Source of the DNA: [Clostridium] celerecrescens 18A
GTDB taxonomy: Bacteria > Bacillota > Clostridia > Lachnospirales > Lachnospiraceae
DNA length: 64,000 bases
Assembly (NCBI RefSeq): GCF_002797975.1
Contig: NZ_PGET01000001.1
Span: forward strand, 2,852,001 to 2,916,000
Reading direction: 5' to 3'
The position numbers and the translations under genes are program-made. Position 1 is the stretch's first letter. The number at the start of each line of letters is the position of its first letter. The notes under the pieces are model-generated. The model had not been told where the DNA came from, did no database searches, and was given only the letters and a program-made list of their open reading frames with translations. Below are positions 54,567-61,859 of this stretch, piece by piece.

Positions 54567-55574
54567 CTAACAGCCAACAAATCCTGCTATTTTATCCAGG
54601 AATCCATGGCTTAAATACGCCTCCAGTTTACGGGCTGTTGACTCATTGATTATTTCTTTGTCCGGCTGATTATATTCCACCCAGGCCATTGCACACCAGG
54701 TGATCCCCCTCAGGCATGTAATGGGAATATACGCCCAGGTCCGTTCTTTCAGACCGTCAATATTAAATCTCCCTGCTGCCTTTTTAATATACGAATCTGC
54801 AAACTTCTCCATCTGTTCACTTTCCAGAATCACATCTGTCTTCCAGAAGGTTGTGGTTGGTGCAAGAAAGTGCCCAAGGTCCTGTGCCGGATCACCGTAA
54901 ATCGGCTTTTCCCAGTCAATCAGGTAATTCCCTTTTCCTTCTCCGTTAATAAGAAAATTTGTAGAATTCAGCTCCGTGTTAATGCAGCACCGGTACGCTG
55001 GTCTTGGAAGGCTGTCTGCCCTTCCCCAGCCACGGTCCAGCATCCTGCGTATTTTTCTTTTCTTTCCTTCGTCTCCAAGAGCAGACTCTTCATACGTCCG
55101 GAACATCTCCTCGCATTCTTCCAGAATTGCTTTTAAAGGATTATCCGGTGCCACCAGCGGCGTCTCCCTTCCAACAGAAATGCTGTGTATATCAGCCAGA
55201 CAATCTGCCGCATAAAGCAGTTCTTTTTCATAATCCAAGGCATGTCCGGGAAGATACTCCATTACCATTACTCCAAAGGGAAGCTTCTCCTTCGTTCCAT
55301 CCACATATAAGGGGCTTGGTGTGCGTCCCGAATCCTTTAACAGCTCCAATGCATGAAATTCATACCCAATCTGATCTTCAAGATGCATCTGGCTTCCAAT
55401 GTTTACCCTCAGAATTAGCTTCTTCCCAGTCACCGGGTGAAGAAACAGGTAGTTTCTGTTATACTCACCCTGAGCCAGCATCCGGTATTCTTCTGTAACC
55501 TCCTCCAAAAGCCCCAGCGATTCCCGGTATCCCTTCCATTTAATGTATTCACCTAATCCCTGTACCTGATCCAT
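54567..55574 (-). CDS. Aminoglycoside phosphotransferase (APH)-family kinase-like protein
   Basis: About 335 residues from the ATG at 55574 (GGTGGAG upstream). APH/choline-kinase fold: nucleotide-binding N-lobe with NRNYLFLHPVTGKKLILRVN, hinge GVMVMEYLPGHALD, then CCINTELNSTNFLI where the catalytic loop H-x-D-x-x-x-x-N is expected, and LIDWEKPIYGDPAQDLGHFL supplying the metal-binding Asp. The usual His and catalytic Asp appear as Asn and Glu, so activity may be altered. Similar to thiamine-, choline- or homoserine-kinase-like members; small-molecule substrate unknown. Lies between the fused transferase and rhodanese genes. Confidence 0.82.
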   Translation of the reverse strand: MDQVQGLGEYIKWKGYRESLGLLEEVTEEYRMLAQGEYNRNYLFLHPVTGKKLILRVNIGSQMHLEDQIGYEFHALELLKDSGRTPSPLYVDGTKEKLPFGVMVMEYLPGHALDYEKELLYAADCLADIHSISVGRETPLVAPDNPLKAILEECEEMFRTYEESALGDEGKKRKIRRMLDRGWGRADSLPRPAYRCCINTELNSTNFLINGEGKGNYLIDWEKPIYGDPAQDLGHFLAPTTTFWKTDVILESEQMEKFADSYIKKAAGRFNIDGLKERTWAYIPITCLRGITWCAMAWVEYNQPDKEIINESTARKLEAYLSHGFLDKIAGFVGC

Positions 55575-55585
55575 ATCTCCACCCC

Positions 55586-56923
55586 CTATCTGATATCCCG
55601 GTACATATCCGAGATTCTTTCTATGGAAACTCCGTCCCGGTACATCTTTCGAAGCCGGTTCATTTTCCACATGAGCTTCAGCTTAGGTACAGTCCCTTTT
55701 GGAAAGCGCCTGTCTGATGTATAAATTCTTCTCCCTGTCATCCCAAGCTTCACCCGTTTTTCTTTTAATGTAAGTGAGAACTGGTAGTCTTCCATGATAG
55801 GAATCTGAGGAAACATTCCGACTTCAAAAAATAACTCCCGGTCCACAAAAATCCCCTGATCTCCAAACATGATCTTCCGGTCCTTAACTCTGTGGTTGGA
55901 AATCACTCTGCATGTGAACATGAAAAAATTGTGGGAGTGAAATGCTATCCCAAAACAGCCTGCCTGATGATCCCTCATCACCCGCCTGATTTCCGCCAGT
56001 GGCTTTGGCGGAAGCTCACTGTCACAATGGAGGAAAAACAGGATGTCTCCGCAGCTTGCCTTCGCTCCTGCGTTCATCTGCCTTCCCCTGCCTTTTTCAC
56101 TGTGCAGCACGGTATATCCGGGATCTATTAATTCCAATGTACGGTCTGAGCTTCCCCCATCCACGAACAATATTTCACATGTTCCCTGCAGTTCCCTTAA
56201 CTGCTCCTGAAACATTACAACTCTTTTTTCTTCATTATATATAGGGATAATGATAGAGATCGGAGCGATTCCAGCCGCATACCGCCCAGTTTCCGTCTGC
56301 TTCAGCTCTTTCCTTACGCGCATCCGTTTCCGATACTCTTTTAAATCCGATGGAGTGTCCATATCCCAAAGCTTTTTCGAATAGCCTACCGTAATTCCGG
56401 CCTGGGAAAGAGCCTTTATGGTTTCCTCTAAGACAGCTCCATGTCCATACCGGTCAAGACCAAAGGCTTCCCTCCGGGCTTTCTTCATACCCACGAGATA
56501 ATATCCTCCGTCATGGGTCTTCCCGAACACCACCTCCTGGGTTTTAAGCACTTCAAATGCCTGCATTAGATCACCGGACCGCAGCTCCGGCACATCGGTT
56601 CCAATCAGAATGCATTCTTCATACCCCATAGCAAATACTTCTTCAAATGCCCGGAACATCCGTTCCCCCAGATGATCCCCCCGCTGTGGTAAGTAACCAT
56701 ACTGAATTCCCAATACTTCTTTTAGATACCTTTTTTGTTTATCTTCATCCGGAGTGTAACAGACAAAAATATTTGCCTTACACTTTTCGCATTCTTTTAT
56801 AATGTCTTTTAAAAAACAAATATGAAGTTTTGCACATTGCTGCGGACTTAGCAGGGGCATCATCCTGGTCTTCGTCCTTCCCGGTATTGGTGCTCTTGTA
56901 AATATGATAATTGCCTGTTTCAT
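55586..56923 (-). CDS. Fused selenodomain-associated transferases 1 and 2 (TIGR04282-TIGR04283)
   Basis: 445 residues, two domains usually found as separate proteins. Residues 1-200 (FTRAPIPGRTKTRMMPLLS, ECILIGTDVPEL, KTHDGGYYLVGM) match the nucleotidyltransferase-like transferase 1, GT-A fold, related to MobA/LpxK-independent sugar-nucleotide enzymes. Residues 215-445 (ISIIIPIYNEE, ILFVDGGSSDRT, HCDSELPP, FGDQGIFVDRELF) match transferase 2, a GT2 glycosyltransferase with a D-x-D-like HCDSE. Both families were named for co-occurrence with radical-SAM/selenodomain genes; reactions unknown. It could make an activated sugar and attach it to the operon's substrate. Confidence 0.85.
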   Translation of the reverse strand: MKQAIIIFTRAPIPGRTKTRMMPLLSPQQCAKLHICFLKDIIKECEKCKANIFVCYTPDEDKQKRYLKEVLGIQYGYLPQRGDHLGERMFRAFEEVFAMGYEECILIGTDVPELRSGDLMQAFEVLKTQEVVFGKTHDGGYYLVGMKKARREAFGLDRYGHGAVLEETIKALSQAGITVGYSKKLWDMDTPSDLKEYRKRMRVRKELKQTETGRYAAGIAPISIIIPIYNEEKRVVMFQEQLRELQGTCEILFVDGGSSDRTLELIDPGYTVLHSEKGRGRQMNAGAKASCGDILFFLHCDSELPPKPLAEIRRVMRDHQAGCFGIAFHSHNFFMFTCRVISNHRVKDRKIMFGDQGIFVDRELFFEVGMFPQIPIMEDYQFSLTLKEKRVKLGMTGRRIYTSDRRFPKGTVPKLKLMWKMNRLRKMYRDGVSIERISDMYRDIR

Positions 56924-57376
56924 TTATAAAATCTTTCCTAAAATTTCTATTGTATCTTCCACTACCTTGGGGCAGAACTGAAGAAGCAGCCCCTTCTCCA
57001 TCACCTCTGTCAGTTCTTCCTTCCTGGAAATATCATGCCCCAGTAAATCACGGCAGATACAGGAAGGATATCGCTCCCCAAACAGTCTCTTAAATTCCCC
57101 GGTTTTCTGCATCATTACCTGCTTCTGCCCGGGATCTCCCTCTTCACTGTGTCCGTATTTCATTCCAAGCACCATCAGAGCCCCCGTAACAGCGCCGCAT
57201 GTTTCCCCGCACTGCATACCTCCCCCAAAGCAGGCGGAAACCTTCCTAAGCAGTACCTTATCTGTTTCTAATTCTCCCGCAAACGCCCCTGCAACTACCT
57301 GAGAACAGTCAATTCCCTGGAGGAATAGTTCCTGGATTTCTTTAAAGGTAATATTCTGTCTTTCATAAATGCCCAT
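56924..57376 (-). CDS. C_GCAxxG_C_C family putative redox protein
   Basis: 150 residues with the cysteine pattern that names the family: DCSQVVAGAF, VSACFGGGMQCGETCGAVTGA and later SCICRDLLG and FCPKVV. Such proteins probably bind an Fe-S cluster or metal, and occur with redox and metal systems; no activity is established. It overlaps neither neighbour (3 bp and 1 bp gaps), so it is tightly co-translated with the VTT and transferase genes. Confidence 0.85.
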   Translation of the reverse strand: MGIYERQNITFKEIQELFLQGIDCSQVVAGAFAGELETDKVLLRKVSACFGGGMQCGETCGAVTGALMVLGMKYGHSEEGDPGQKQVMMQKTGEFKRLFGERYPSCICRDLLGHDISRKEELTEVMEKGLLLQFCPKVVEDTIEILGKIL

Positions 57377-57378
57377 TC

Positions 57379-58083
57379 TTACTTCTCCCCTTTTTGCTTT
57401 TGTTTTTCCACGTATATTCTTCTTCCCATCACAATTAAAGCTGACAATGCAAACAAGATCATAAGCCCTGTTACAAATAATTTTGCGCCACCTGTCAGCA
57501 TTCCTCCCACATAGGAATACACAATGGTCGCCGGAAGCTGACCAATTCCAGTTGCAAGAAAGAAGGAACCAAAGGGCATGGAAGTAAGTCCCGCCCCATA
57601 ACTTATAAGGTCAAAGGATACAAAGGGCAAGAGACGGCAGACCAGAACCGTACTTTTTCCATACTTTTCAAAGAACGCATCCACCTGTTTTAATCCCGCC
57701 TTGCTTGTAAACTTTTCTGCCGCATCTCTACCCAGAACTCTTGCAATATAAAAGCACAGCGCAGCTCCCGCCATGGCACTTGTCCATGAAAGGATCGCTC
57801 CCTGCCACCAACCGAACAGATTGGCATTTGCAAAGGTAATGAGAAAGGCTGGCAGAGGAGCCGCTATTGACTGAAATATCATAAGCCCAAAGGATATTAC
57901 GGCCGCATACGCCCCCCAGGACTCTATAAAATCTTTCATCACACCAAAATCGCCGCTAGCAAACATTTTAAATACCTGATTTATGGTTTCTTTTACTGAT
58001 GGTATCCCATAATAACTAGCTATCGCGACCCCAATTCCTGATATCAACACGAATTTCTTAATCCATTTACTATTTTTAACCAT
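57379..58083 (-). CDS. VTT-domain (TVP38/TMEM64, DedA-like) membrane protein, YdjX/YdjZ-like
   Basis: 234 residues with five or six membrane segments. Signature of the VTT domain: FGWWQGAILSWTSAMAGAALCFYIARVLGRDAAEKF then VCRLLPFVSFDLISYGAGLTSMPFGSFFLATGIGQLPAT. A short basic N-terminus precedes the first helix. Start overlaps the stop of the Fe-S gene (TAATG). DedA-superfamily proteins move lipids or ions; for YdjX/YdjZ the substrate is unknown. Confidence 0.9.
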   Translation of the reverse strand: MVKNSKWIKKFVLISGIGVAIASYYGIPSVKETINQVFKMFASGDFGVMKDFIESWGAYAAVISFGLMIFQSIAAPLPAFLITFANANLFGWWQGAILSWTSAMAGAALCFYIARVLGRDAAEKFTSKAGLKQVDAFFEKYGKSTVLVCRLLPFVSFDLISYGAGLTSMPFGSFFLATGIGQLPATIVYSYVGGMLTGGAKLFVTGLMILFALSALIVMGRRIYVEKQKQKGEK

Positions 58084-59075
58084 TATTTTTCTCTCCGGTA
58101 TTTCGTTATGATTCGGTTTACCACAGACCTGCCTGTGTCCGGCCCCTCGTTTCTCTCTAATATTTCTAAAAGAATATGCTTTGTATCCCTGTATCCCTTT
58201 CTCACAAAATTCCCCGAACAGGAAGCGCAGTAAGTATAAATGGTCTTCTCATACTCCTGTCCGATGCTGCATACCATCTGTCTTGCCAGATCCTTTTCTT
58301 TGCTCCCGGCGCAGCCTCCAAGCCCGCAGCACTGCACATGAGAAATCAGATCCGGTTCTTCCTTTAAGAATGTACGAATGAAGCCCAACAACTCCTGATT
58401 TTCCCTGTCCGGGCATGGGGGAAATATAGTGAGCCTTCCCTCAATCATCTTCCCGATTCCAAACTCCCGAAGTTTTTCATATATACTCACTACGTTTACG
58501 TTCAGACGGGGTCTTAAATAAGCGTAACAGTTTGGACAAAGGGTAATTACTTCCTCTACACCGTTTTCTCTTAGCTTTCTCTCCACTCTTCCAATAATCT
58601 CTTTTTCCCGTTTCTCCATTCCCAGTTCTGCAATGGGCTTTCCGCAGCAGTCAAATACTGTCCCTGCATCCGCTATTTCCCGAAACAGTTCCATCAGGTA
58701 CCTGGTCGTCTTGGGATAATAGGCCGGGAAATTACAGCCCGGAAAAAGGACGCTCTTTTTCGCCCCAAGACCGTAGTTCTGAAATAAATAGTTCTGTTTT
58801 TCCCTTACAAGCATTCCGTAGCCTTTTTCACGAAGCTGCCCATCATTCCTGCGAACCTGCTTCTTTCGCATCCCTAAAACGACTTCTCTTCCGTCGATTC
58901 CCTTGGGACAGACTTCAGAACACCTGCCGCATAAAAAGCAGTGATAAGAAAGCTCCTCCAGCTTTTCTTTATCACCGATATCTATGTTATATTTCTCCAG
59001 AAAGAGACAGTGCTGCCGGCAGATATGGCAATGAACGCATGCATCCGGATCCATGATTCTCGGCTTATCTTCCAT
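58083..59075 (-). CDS. (Fe-S)-binding protein with two CCG domains (HdrB/GlpC-like)
   Basis: 330 residues. Two 4Fe-4S ferredoxin motifs (CVHCHICRQHC, about 13-23, and CFLCGRCSEVC, about 46-56) are followed by two cysteine-rich CCG-type domains: LFPGCNFPAYYP ... VFDCCGKP, then LCPNCYAY ... VQCCGLGGC and YCASC. This is the architecture of the electron-transfer subunits GlpC/HdrD/LutA. No membrane segment. Sandwiched between two VTT genes, overlapping each by a few bases, as is the ferredoxin-like ydjY between ydjX and ydjZ in E. coli. It probably passes electrons to or from a membrane or thiol partner. Confidence 0.88.
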   Translation of the reverse strand: MEDKPRIMDPDACVHCHICRQHCLFLEKYNIDIGDKEKLEELSYHCFLCGRCSEVCPKGIDGREVVLGMRKKQVRRNDGQLREKGYGMLVREKQNYLFQNYGLGAKKSVLFPGCNFPAYYPKTTRYLMELFREIADAGTVFDCCGKPIAELGMEKREKEIIGRVERKLRENGVEEVITLCPNCYAYLRPRLNVNVVSIYEKLREFGIGKMIEGRLTIFPPCPDRENQELLGFIRTFLKEEPDLISHVQCCGLGGCAGSKEKDLARQMVCSIGQEYEKTIYTYCASCSGNFVRKGYRDTKHILLEILERNEGPDTGRSVVNRIITKYRREK

Positions 59076-59745
59076 CTTGCTCCTCCTGTATGTATCTCCT
59101 CTTTAAGAATACCCCCATTCCCAGCACCCCAATTGCCAATACCGCCGCGATCCCCATATACAGCAGCCGGTTTTCTTTGTCCGCAAGCCCGGCCGTTCCA
59201 ACTGTGTACATTGCGGTACCCGGAAGCATGAAAACCAGAGAACCGATCATATATGTGCTGAATTTAATATCTGTAATACCGTAGGCAAAGTTTTGAAGGT
59301 TATAAGGAAATACTGGCACAAGCCTTGTAATGATGAGGACAAACAACTGGTTTTTTCCCGAATTGTCAAACAACCATTTATTCAGATATTTGTTCTTTAC
59401 AACCATAGGTCTGACAGTGTCTTTCAAAAAGAACCTGCCTGCCGAAAATGCAAGAACCGCCCCGATTGTGGTAGCCGCGGAACAACATACCGTACCCAGA
59501 ACGGGGCCAAATAACAGACCGGCAAATATTGCAAATGTGACACCTGGAAGTGCCAGAAAGGCACAGCCTGCAATGGTGAGCAGCATATAGATTGCAATGG
59601 CATAGGGGAGATTAACCTCTACCGCCTGTTTTAGAAAACCCAGATTATCCATATTACTGATATAGGAAGACCACCCAAATACATGATTAAAGCTAAGAAT
59701 CATAACGATGATTCCTGCAAATACCCACACTTTTTTATTATTCAT
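59065..59745 (-). CDS. VTT-domain (TVP38/TMEM64) membrane protein, YdjX/YdjZ-like
   Basis: 226 residues, about five membrane segments. VTT motif: LLFGPVLGTVCCSAATTIGAVLAFSAGRFFLKDTV then IITRLVPVFPYNLQNFAYGITDIKFSTYMIGSLVFMLPGT, with the F/P-Y-N-L-x-N-Y/F-x-x-G-x-T signature strong. Second VTT paralogue of this operon, overlapping the Fe-S gene by 11 bp. The pair may form one membrane complex. Confidence 0.9.
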   Translation of the reverse strand: MNNKKVWVFAGIIVMILSFNHVFGWSSYISNMDNLGFLKQAVEVNLPYAIAIYMLLTIAGCAFLALPGVTFAIFAGLLFGPVLGTVCCSAATTIGAVLAFSAGRFFLKDTVRPMVVKNKYLNKWLFDNSGKNQLFVLIITRLVPVFPYNLQNFAYGITDIKFSTYMIGSLVFMLPGTAMYTVGTAGLADKENRLLYMGIAAVLAIGVLGMGVFLKRRYIQEEQDGR

Positions 59746-60169
59746 CCTTTTTCTTTCTCCGCATCACATGTACCGCTCCTGTTTTTATGATTTGCAACAG
59801 CGCCGCTGCTCCAAGCATCAGGCTGATAAAATAGTACGCTCTCATCGTCTTTGTGGAGCCGATATAAGTAAAAATTCCATACACCGCTGTGAGCATAACC
59901 ATGGCAACATGCATTGCAGTCTCCAGTCTTCCCTTTTGTCCGCGCCGGATAACCAAAGCTGCCAAAAGCAGAAGTGTCAATGCTGTTAAAGCTGAAATAG
60001 CAGTGTATTTCAATGTCTCTATCGGAAACGAGCTCTCCCAGCCTTGACTTTTATAAATCACATATCTTGCCATCCCCATTTTTTTACGGGTAAAATATTG
60101 GATGATGTATGCACCCGCTAAAAATAGAATTTCTGCAAAGGTCATAATAAAATATCCAAACTTTTTCAT
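59738..60169 (-). CDS. Four-helix membrane protein, unknown
   Basis: About 143 residues from the ATG at 60169 (weak GGGAAG upstream); another ATG at 60223 would add 18 unlikely residues. Four hydrophobic segments (FGYFIMTFAEILFLAGAYII; ISALTALTLLLLAALVI; HVAMVMLTAVYGIFTYI; AYYFISLMLGAAALLQII) separated by short charged loops, and a basic C-terminal tail. No family recognised. Overlaps the VTT gene by 8 bp and follows the YnjE-like gene, so it belongs to the system. Confidence 0.7.
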   Translation of the reverse strand: MKKFGYFIMTFAEILFLAGAYIIQYFTRKKMGMARYVIYKSQGWESSFPIETLKYTAISALTALTLLLLAALVIRRGQKGRLETAMHVAMVMLTAVYGIFTYIGSTKTMRAYYFISLMLGAAALLQIIKTGAVHVMRRKKKDE

Positions 60170-60233
60170 TTTGCATCTTCCCATGTTAAAATAAGCGCTG
60201 CCGCTTCCGCGTCCAGCGCTCATATACTTATTG

Positions 60234-61313
60234 TTATTTTGCTGCTTTGTCCTTGGAAAGATTTCCTACCGTGGTATATTCACATTTACCGCTTCCAGGA
60301 TCTCCCACCTGAACTGGCAGGCTGTCATCCATCTGCCACTGATACCAGCCTCCGTCATAAAGCTTTGCGTTGGTATAGCCGTTTTCGTAGCAGATCAAAA
60401 ATGGGATTGTGGCTCTCCAGCCCGTTCCACAGTAAAATGCCAGTTCATTGTCAAGAGAGGCTCCTGTTTCTTTTAAATATCCTTCCAGCACATCTATACC
60501 GACGGTCGTACCATCTGCCTTATTATAAGAACCATCGTCCGTATCATGTCCCCAAATCGCGCCTTTGGGTTCTCCTGCCTTATCGATATATCCATATCCA
60601 CTGGTTTCCCCAGAGAATTCTGCCTTGCTCCTGATACTCACTAATTTGAAATTGTTGTCACTTTCAAGTTTTTCTTTAACATTATCAATGGAAATAACAT
60701 ATTCCGGATGGGCAGGTACTGTTGTTCCAAATCCCTGGTCTGTTGCTTTCGGCTTATTGCTGCCTTTTTCCGTGCTATATCCGGCTTTTGTCCAGGCCTC
60801 GAACCCGCCATCTAAGCATTTTACATTTTCTACTCCTGCCCAGAGCAGAGTAAATGCGACTCTGTCATCTGCAGAATTTATTCCATCAGCTCCATAGCAG
60901 ATGACTGTTGTATCTTTTGTAATACCGTAATCAGCCATCAGCTTTTCAATTTCCTCCGGTGTGCGGATGTTCCAATATTCTTCTGATTCTATATAATCCG
61001 TATTCATATGATAAGCGCCCTTGATATGTCCTTCTGTGTATGCAGGATTATCTGCTTCCTCACCCCACGCACATTCCAGAATCACATAATCCGATGACTC
61101 TTCCTGATTCCCGTCAATTACGCTCTGCACCCAGTCCGGTGATACGTACACCTTTTTTTTATCCACCGGATTAGCGTTTACATCAATTTTTTCTTCCTTC
61201 TCTGCCTTCTTTTCGCCGTCAGCAGGTTTACTTTCAGACTTTGCTGCACATCCTGCTGTCAGTGATACTGCCATGGAAAGACACAGCAATGCACCCAGTA
61301 CCCTTTTTTTCAT
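60234..61313 (-). CDS. YnjE-like sulfurtransferase (rhodanese) lipoprotein
   Basis: 359 residues, exported: lipobox SLTAGC (Cys 22), then a Lys/Glu-rich linker. Rhodanese domain 1 (about 55-180) has a Cys 139 in VICYGADG but a variant loop, domain 2 (about 200-335) has the active loop CGTGWRA with Cys 295; that loop is as recalled for E. coli YnjE. EGHIKGAYHMN and CLDGGFEAW are other rhodanese marks. First gene of the operon, with a good promoter upstream. Expected to transfer sulfane sulfur, or possibly selenium, outside the cytoplasm. Confidence 0.9.
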   Translation of the reverse strand: MKKRVLGALLCLSMAVSLTAGCAAKSESKPADGEKKAEKEEKIDVNANPVDKKKVYVSPDWVQSVIDGNQEESSDYVILECAWGEEADNPAYTEGHIKGAYHMNTDYIESEEYWNIRTPEEIEKLMADYGITKDTTVICYGADGINSADDRVAFTLLWAGVENVKCLDGGFEAWTKAGYSTEKGSNKPKATDQGFGTTVPAHPEYVISIDNVKEKLESDNNFKLVSIRSKAEFSGETSGYGYIDKAGEPKGAIWGHDTDDGSYNKADGTTVGIDVLEGYLKETGASLDNELAFYCGTGWRATIPFLICYENGYTNAKLYDGGWYQWQMDDSLPVQVGDPGSGKCEYTTVGNLSKDKAAK

Positions 61314-61354
61314 AATACTTCTTCTCCCAATATGTATAATTTTTTGCTATATTA

Positions 61355-61416
61355 ATTATAAGTAGGTACTGCTTTTGAGTCCAATTGATTTAATCGATAA
61401 GTAACCGGTTATTTAT
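61355..61416 (-). promoter_or_regulatory. Promoter and palindromic activator site of the ydj/ynj-like operon
   Basis: Minus strand TTGGAC (61384-61379), 18-bp spacer, TATAAT (61360-61355). Twelve bp upstream of the -35 lies ATAAGTAACCGGTTATTTAT (61397-61416), with a perfect 10-bp core TAACCGGTTA. The position suits an activator dimer. The remaining upstream sequence to 61568 is AT-rich, without a gene. Confidence 0.7.
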
Positions 61417-61568
61417 AGATTACATCTATATATCTTTTTTATCTGTATTACCACGAATCAGAATCTTTTCATAGAATAAACGTTCAAGCTGCTGTAATTA
61501 GAAGTCCATCATAAATATATTATAAGAGTTAATTTTTATCTATGGAGCATCGATCATATTTACTGCCC

Positions 61569-61606
61569 AAAAAAAAGACCATTGCAAATCACTTTGCAAC
61601 AGCCCT
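61569..61606 (-). terminator. Terminator after the BFD gene
   Basis: TTGCAAA (61582-61588) and TTTGCAA (61593-61599) form a stem extended by G-U pairs; on the minus strand eight U residues follow (61576-61569). Typical intrinsic terminator, about 20-50 nt after the BFD stop at 61627. Confidence 0.9.
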
Positions 61607-61626
61607 TTATTCGTTGGGTCATAAAA

Positions 61627-61842
61627 TCAATGCGGATTTTCATCTTCCCAATTATCCAGAATCTGCCGGATTTTTTCTCCGCATCGTTTTCCTTTACAGC
61701 TGCCATTGCCAGTATTCGTCATACTCCATACCTTTTCAACGGTGTCTGCACCTTCTGAAATTGCCTTTTTTATTGTTTGCTTAGAAACTCCCTTGCAGAT
61801 ACATACCTTTGTTAATTTGTCAATTATTTCCTGATTGTCCAT
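61627..61842 (-). CDS. BFD-type [2Fe-2S] binding domain protein
   Basis: 71-residue protein with the four cysteines of the bacterioferritin-associated-ferredoxin fold: VCICKGV (Cys 14 and 16) and GSCKGKRCGEKI (Cys 49 and 54), with the intervening helix KQTIKKAISEGADTVEKVW. Such domains carry one [2Fe-2S] cluster for electron or iron transfer. Here it stands alone, 18 bp after the LysM-GH18 gene and probably on its transcript. Confidence 0.88.
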   Translation of the reverse strand: MDNQEIIDKLTKVCICKGVSKQTIKKAISEGADTVEKVWSMTNTGNGSCKGKRCGEKIRQILDNWEDENPH

Positions 61843-61859
61843 TGTTTGCTTTTTCCTTC

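Noticed and set aside
55586..56923. SenB-like selenosugar synthase
   Set aside because: The domains match the TIGR04282/TIGR04283 transferases, a different family from SenB as recalled, and no selenophosphate synthase gene is in the window.
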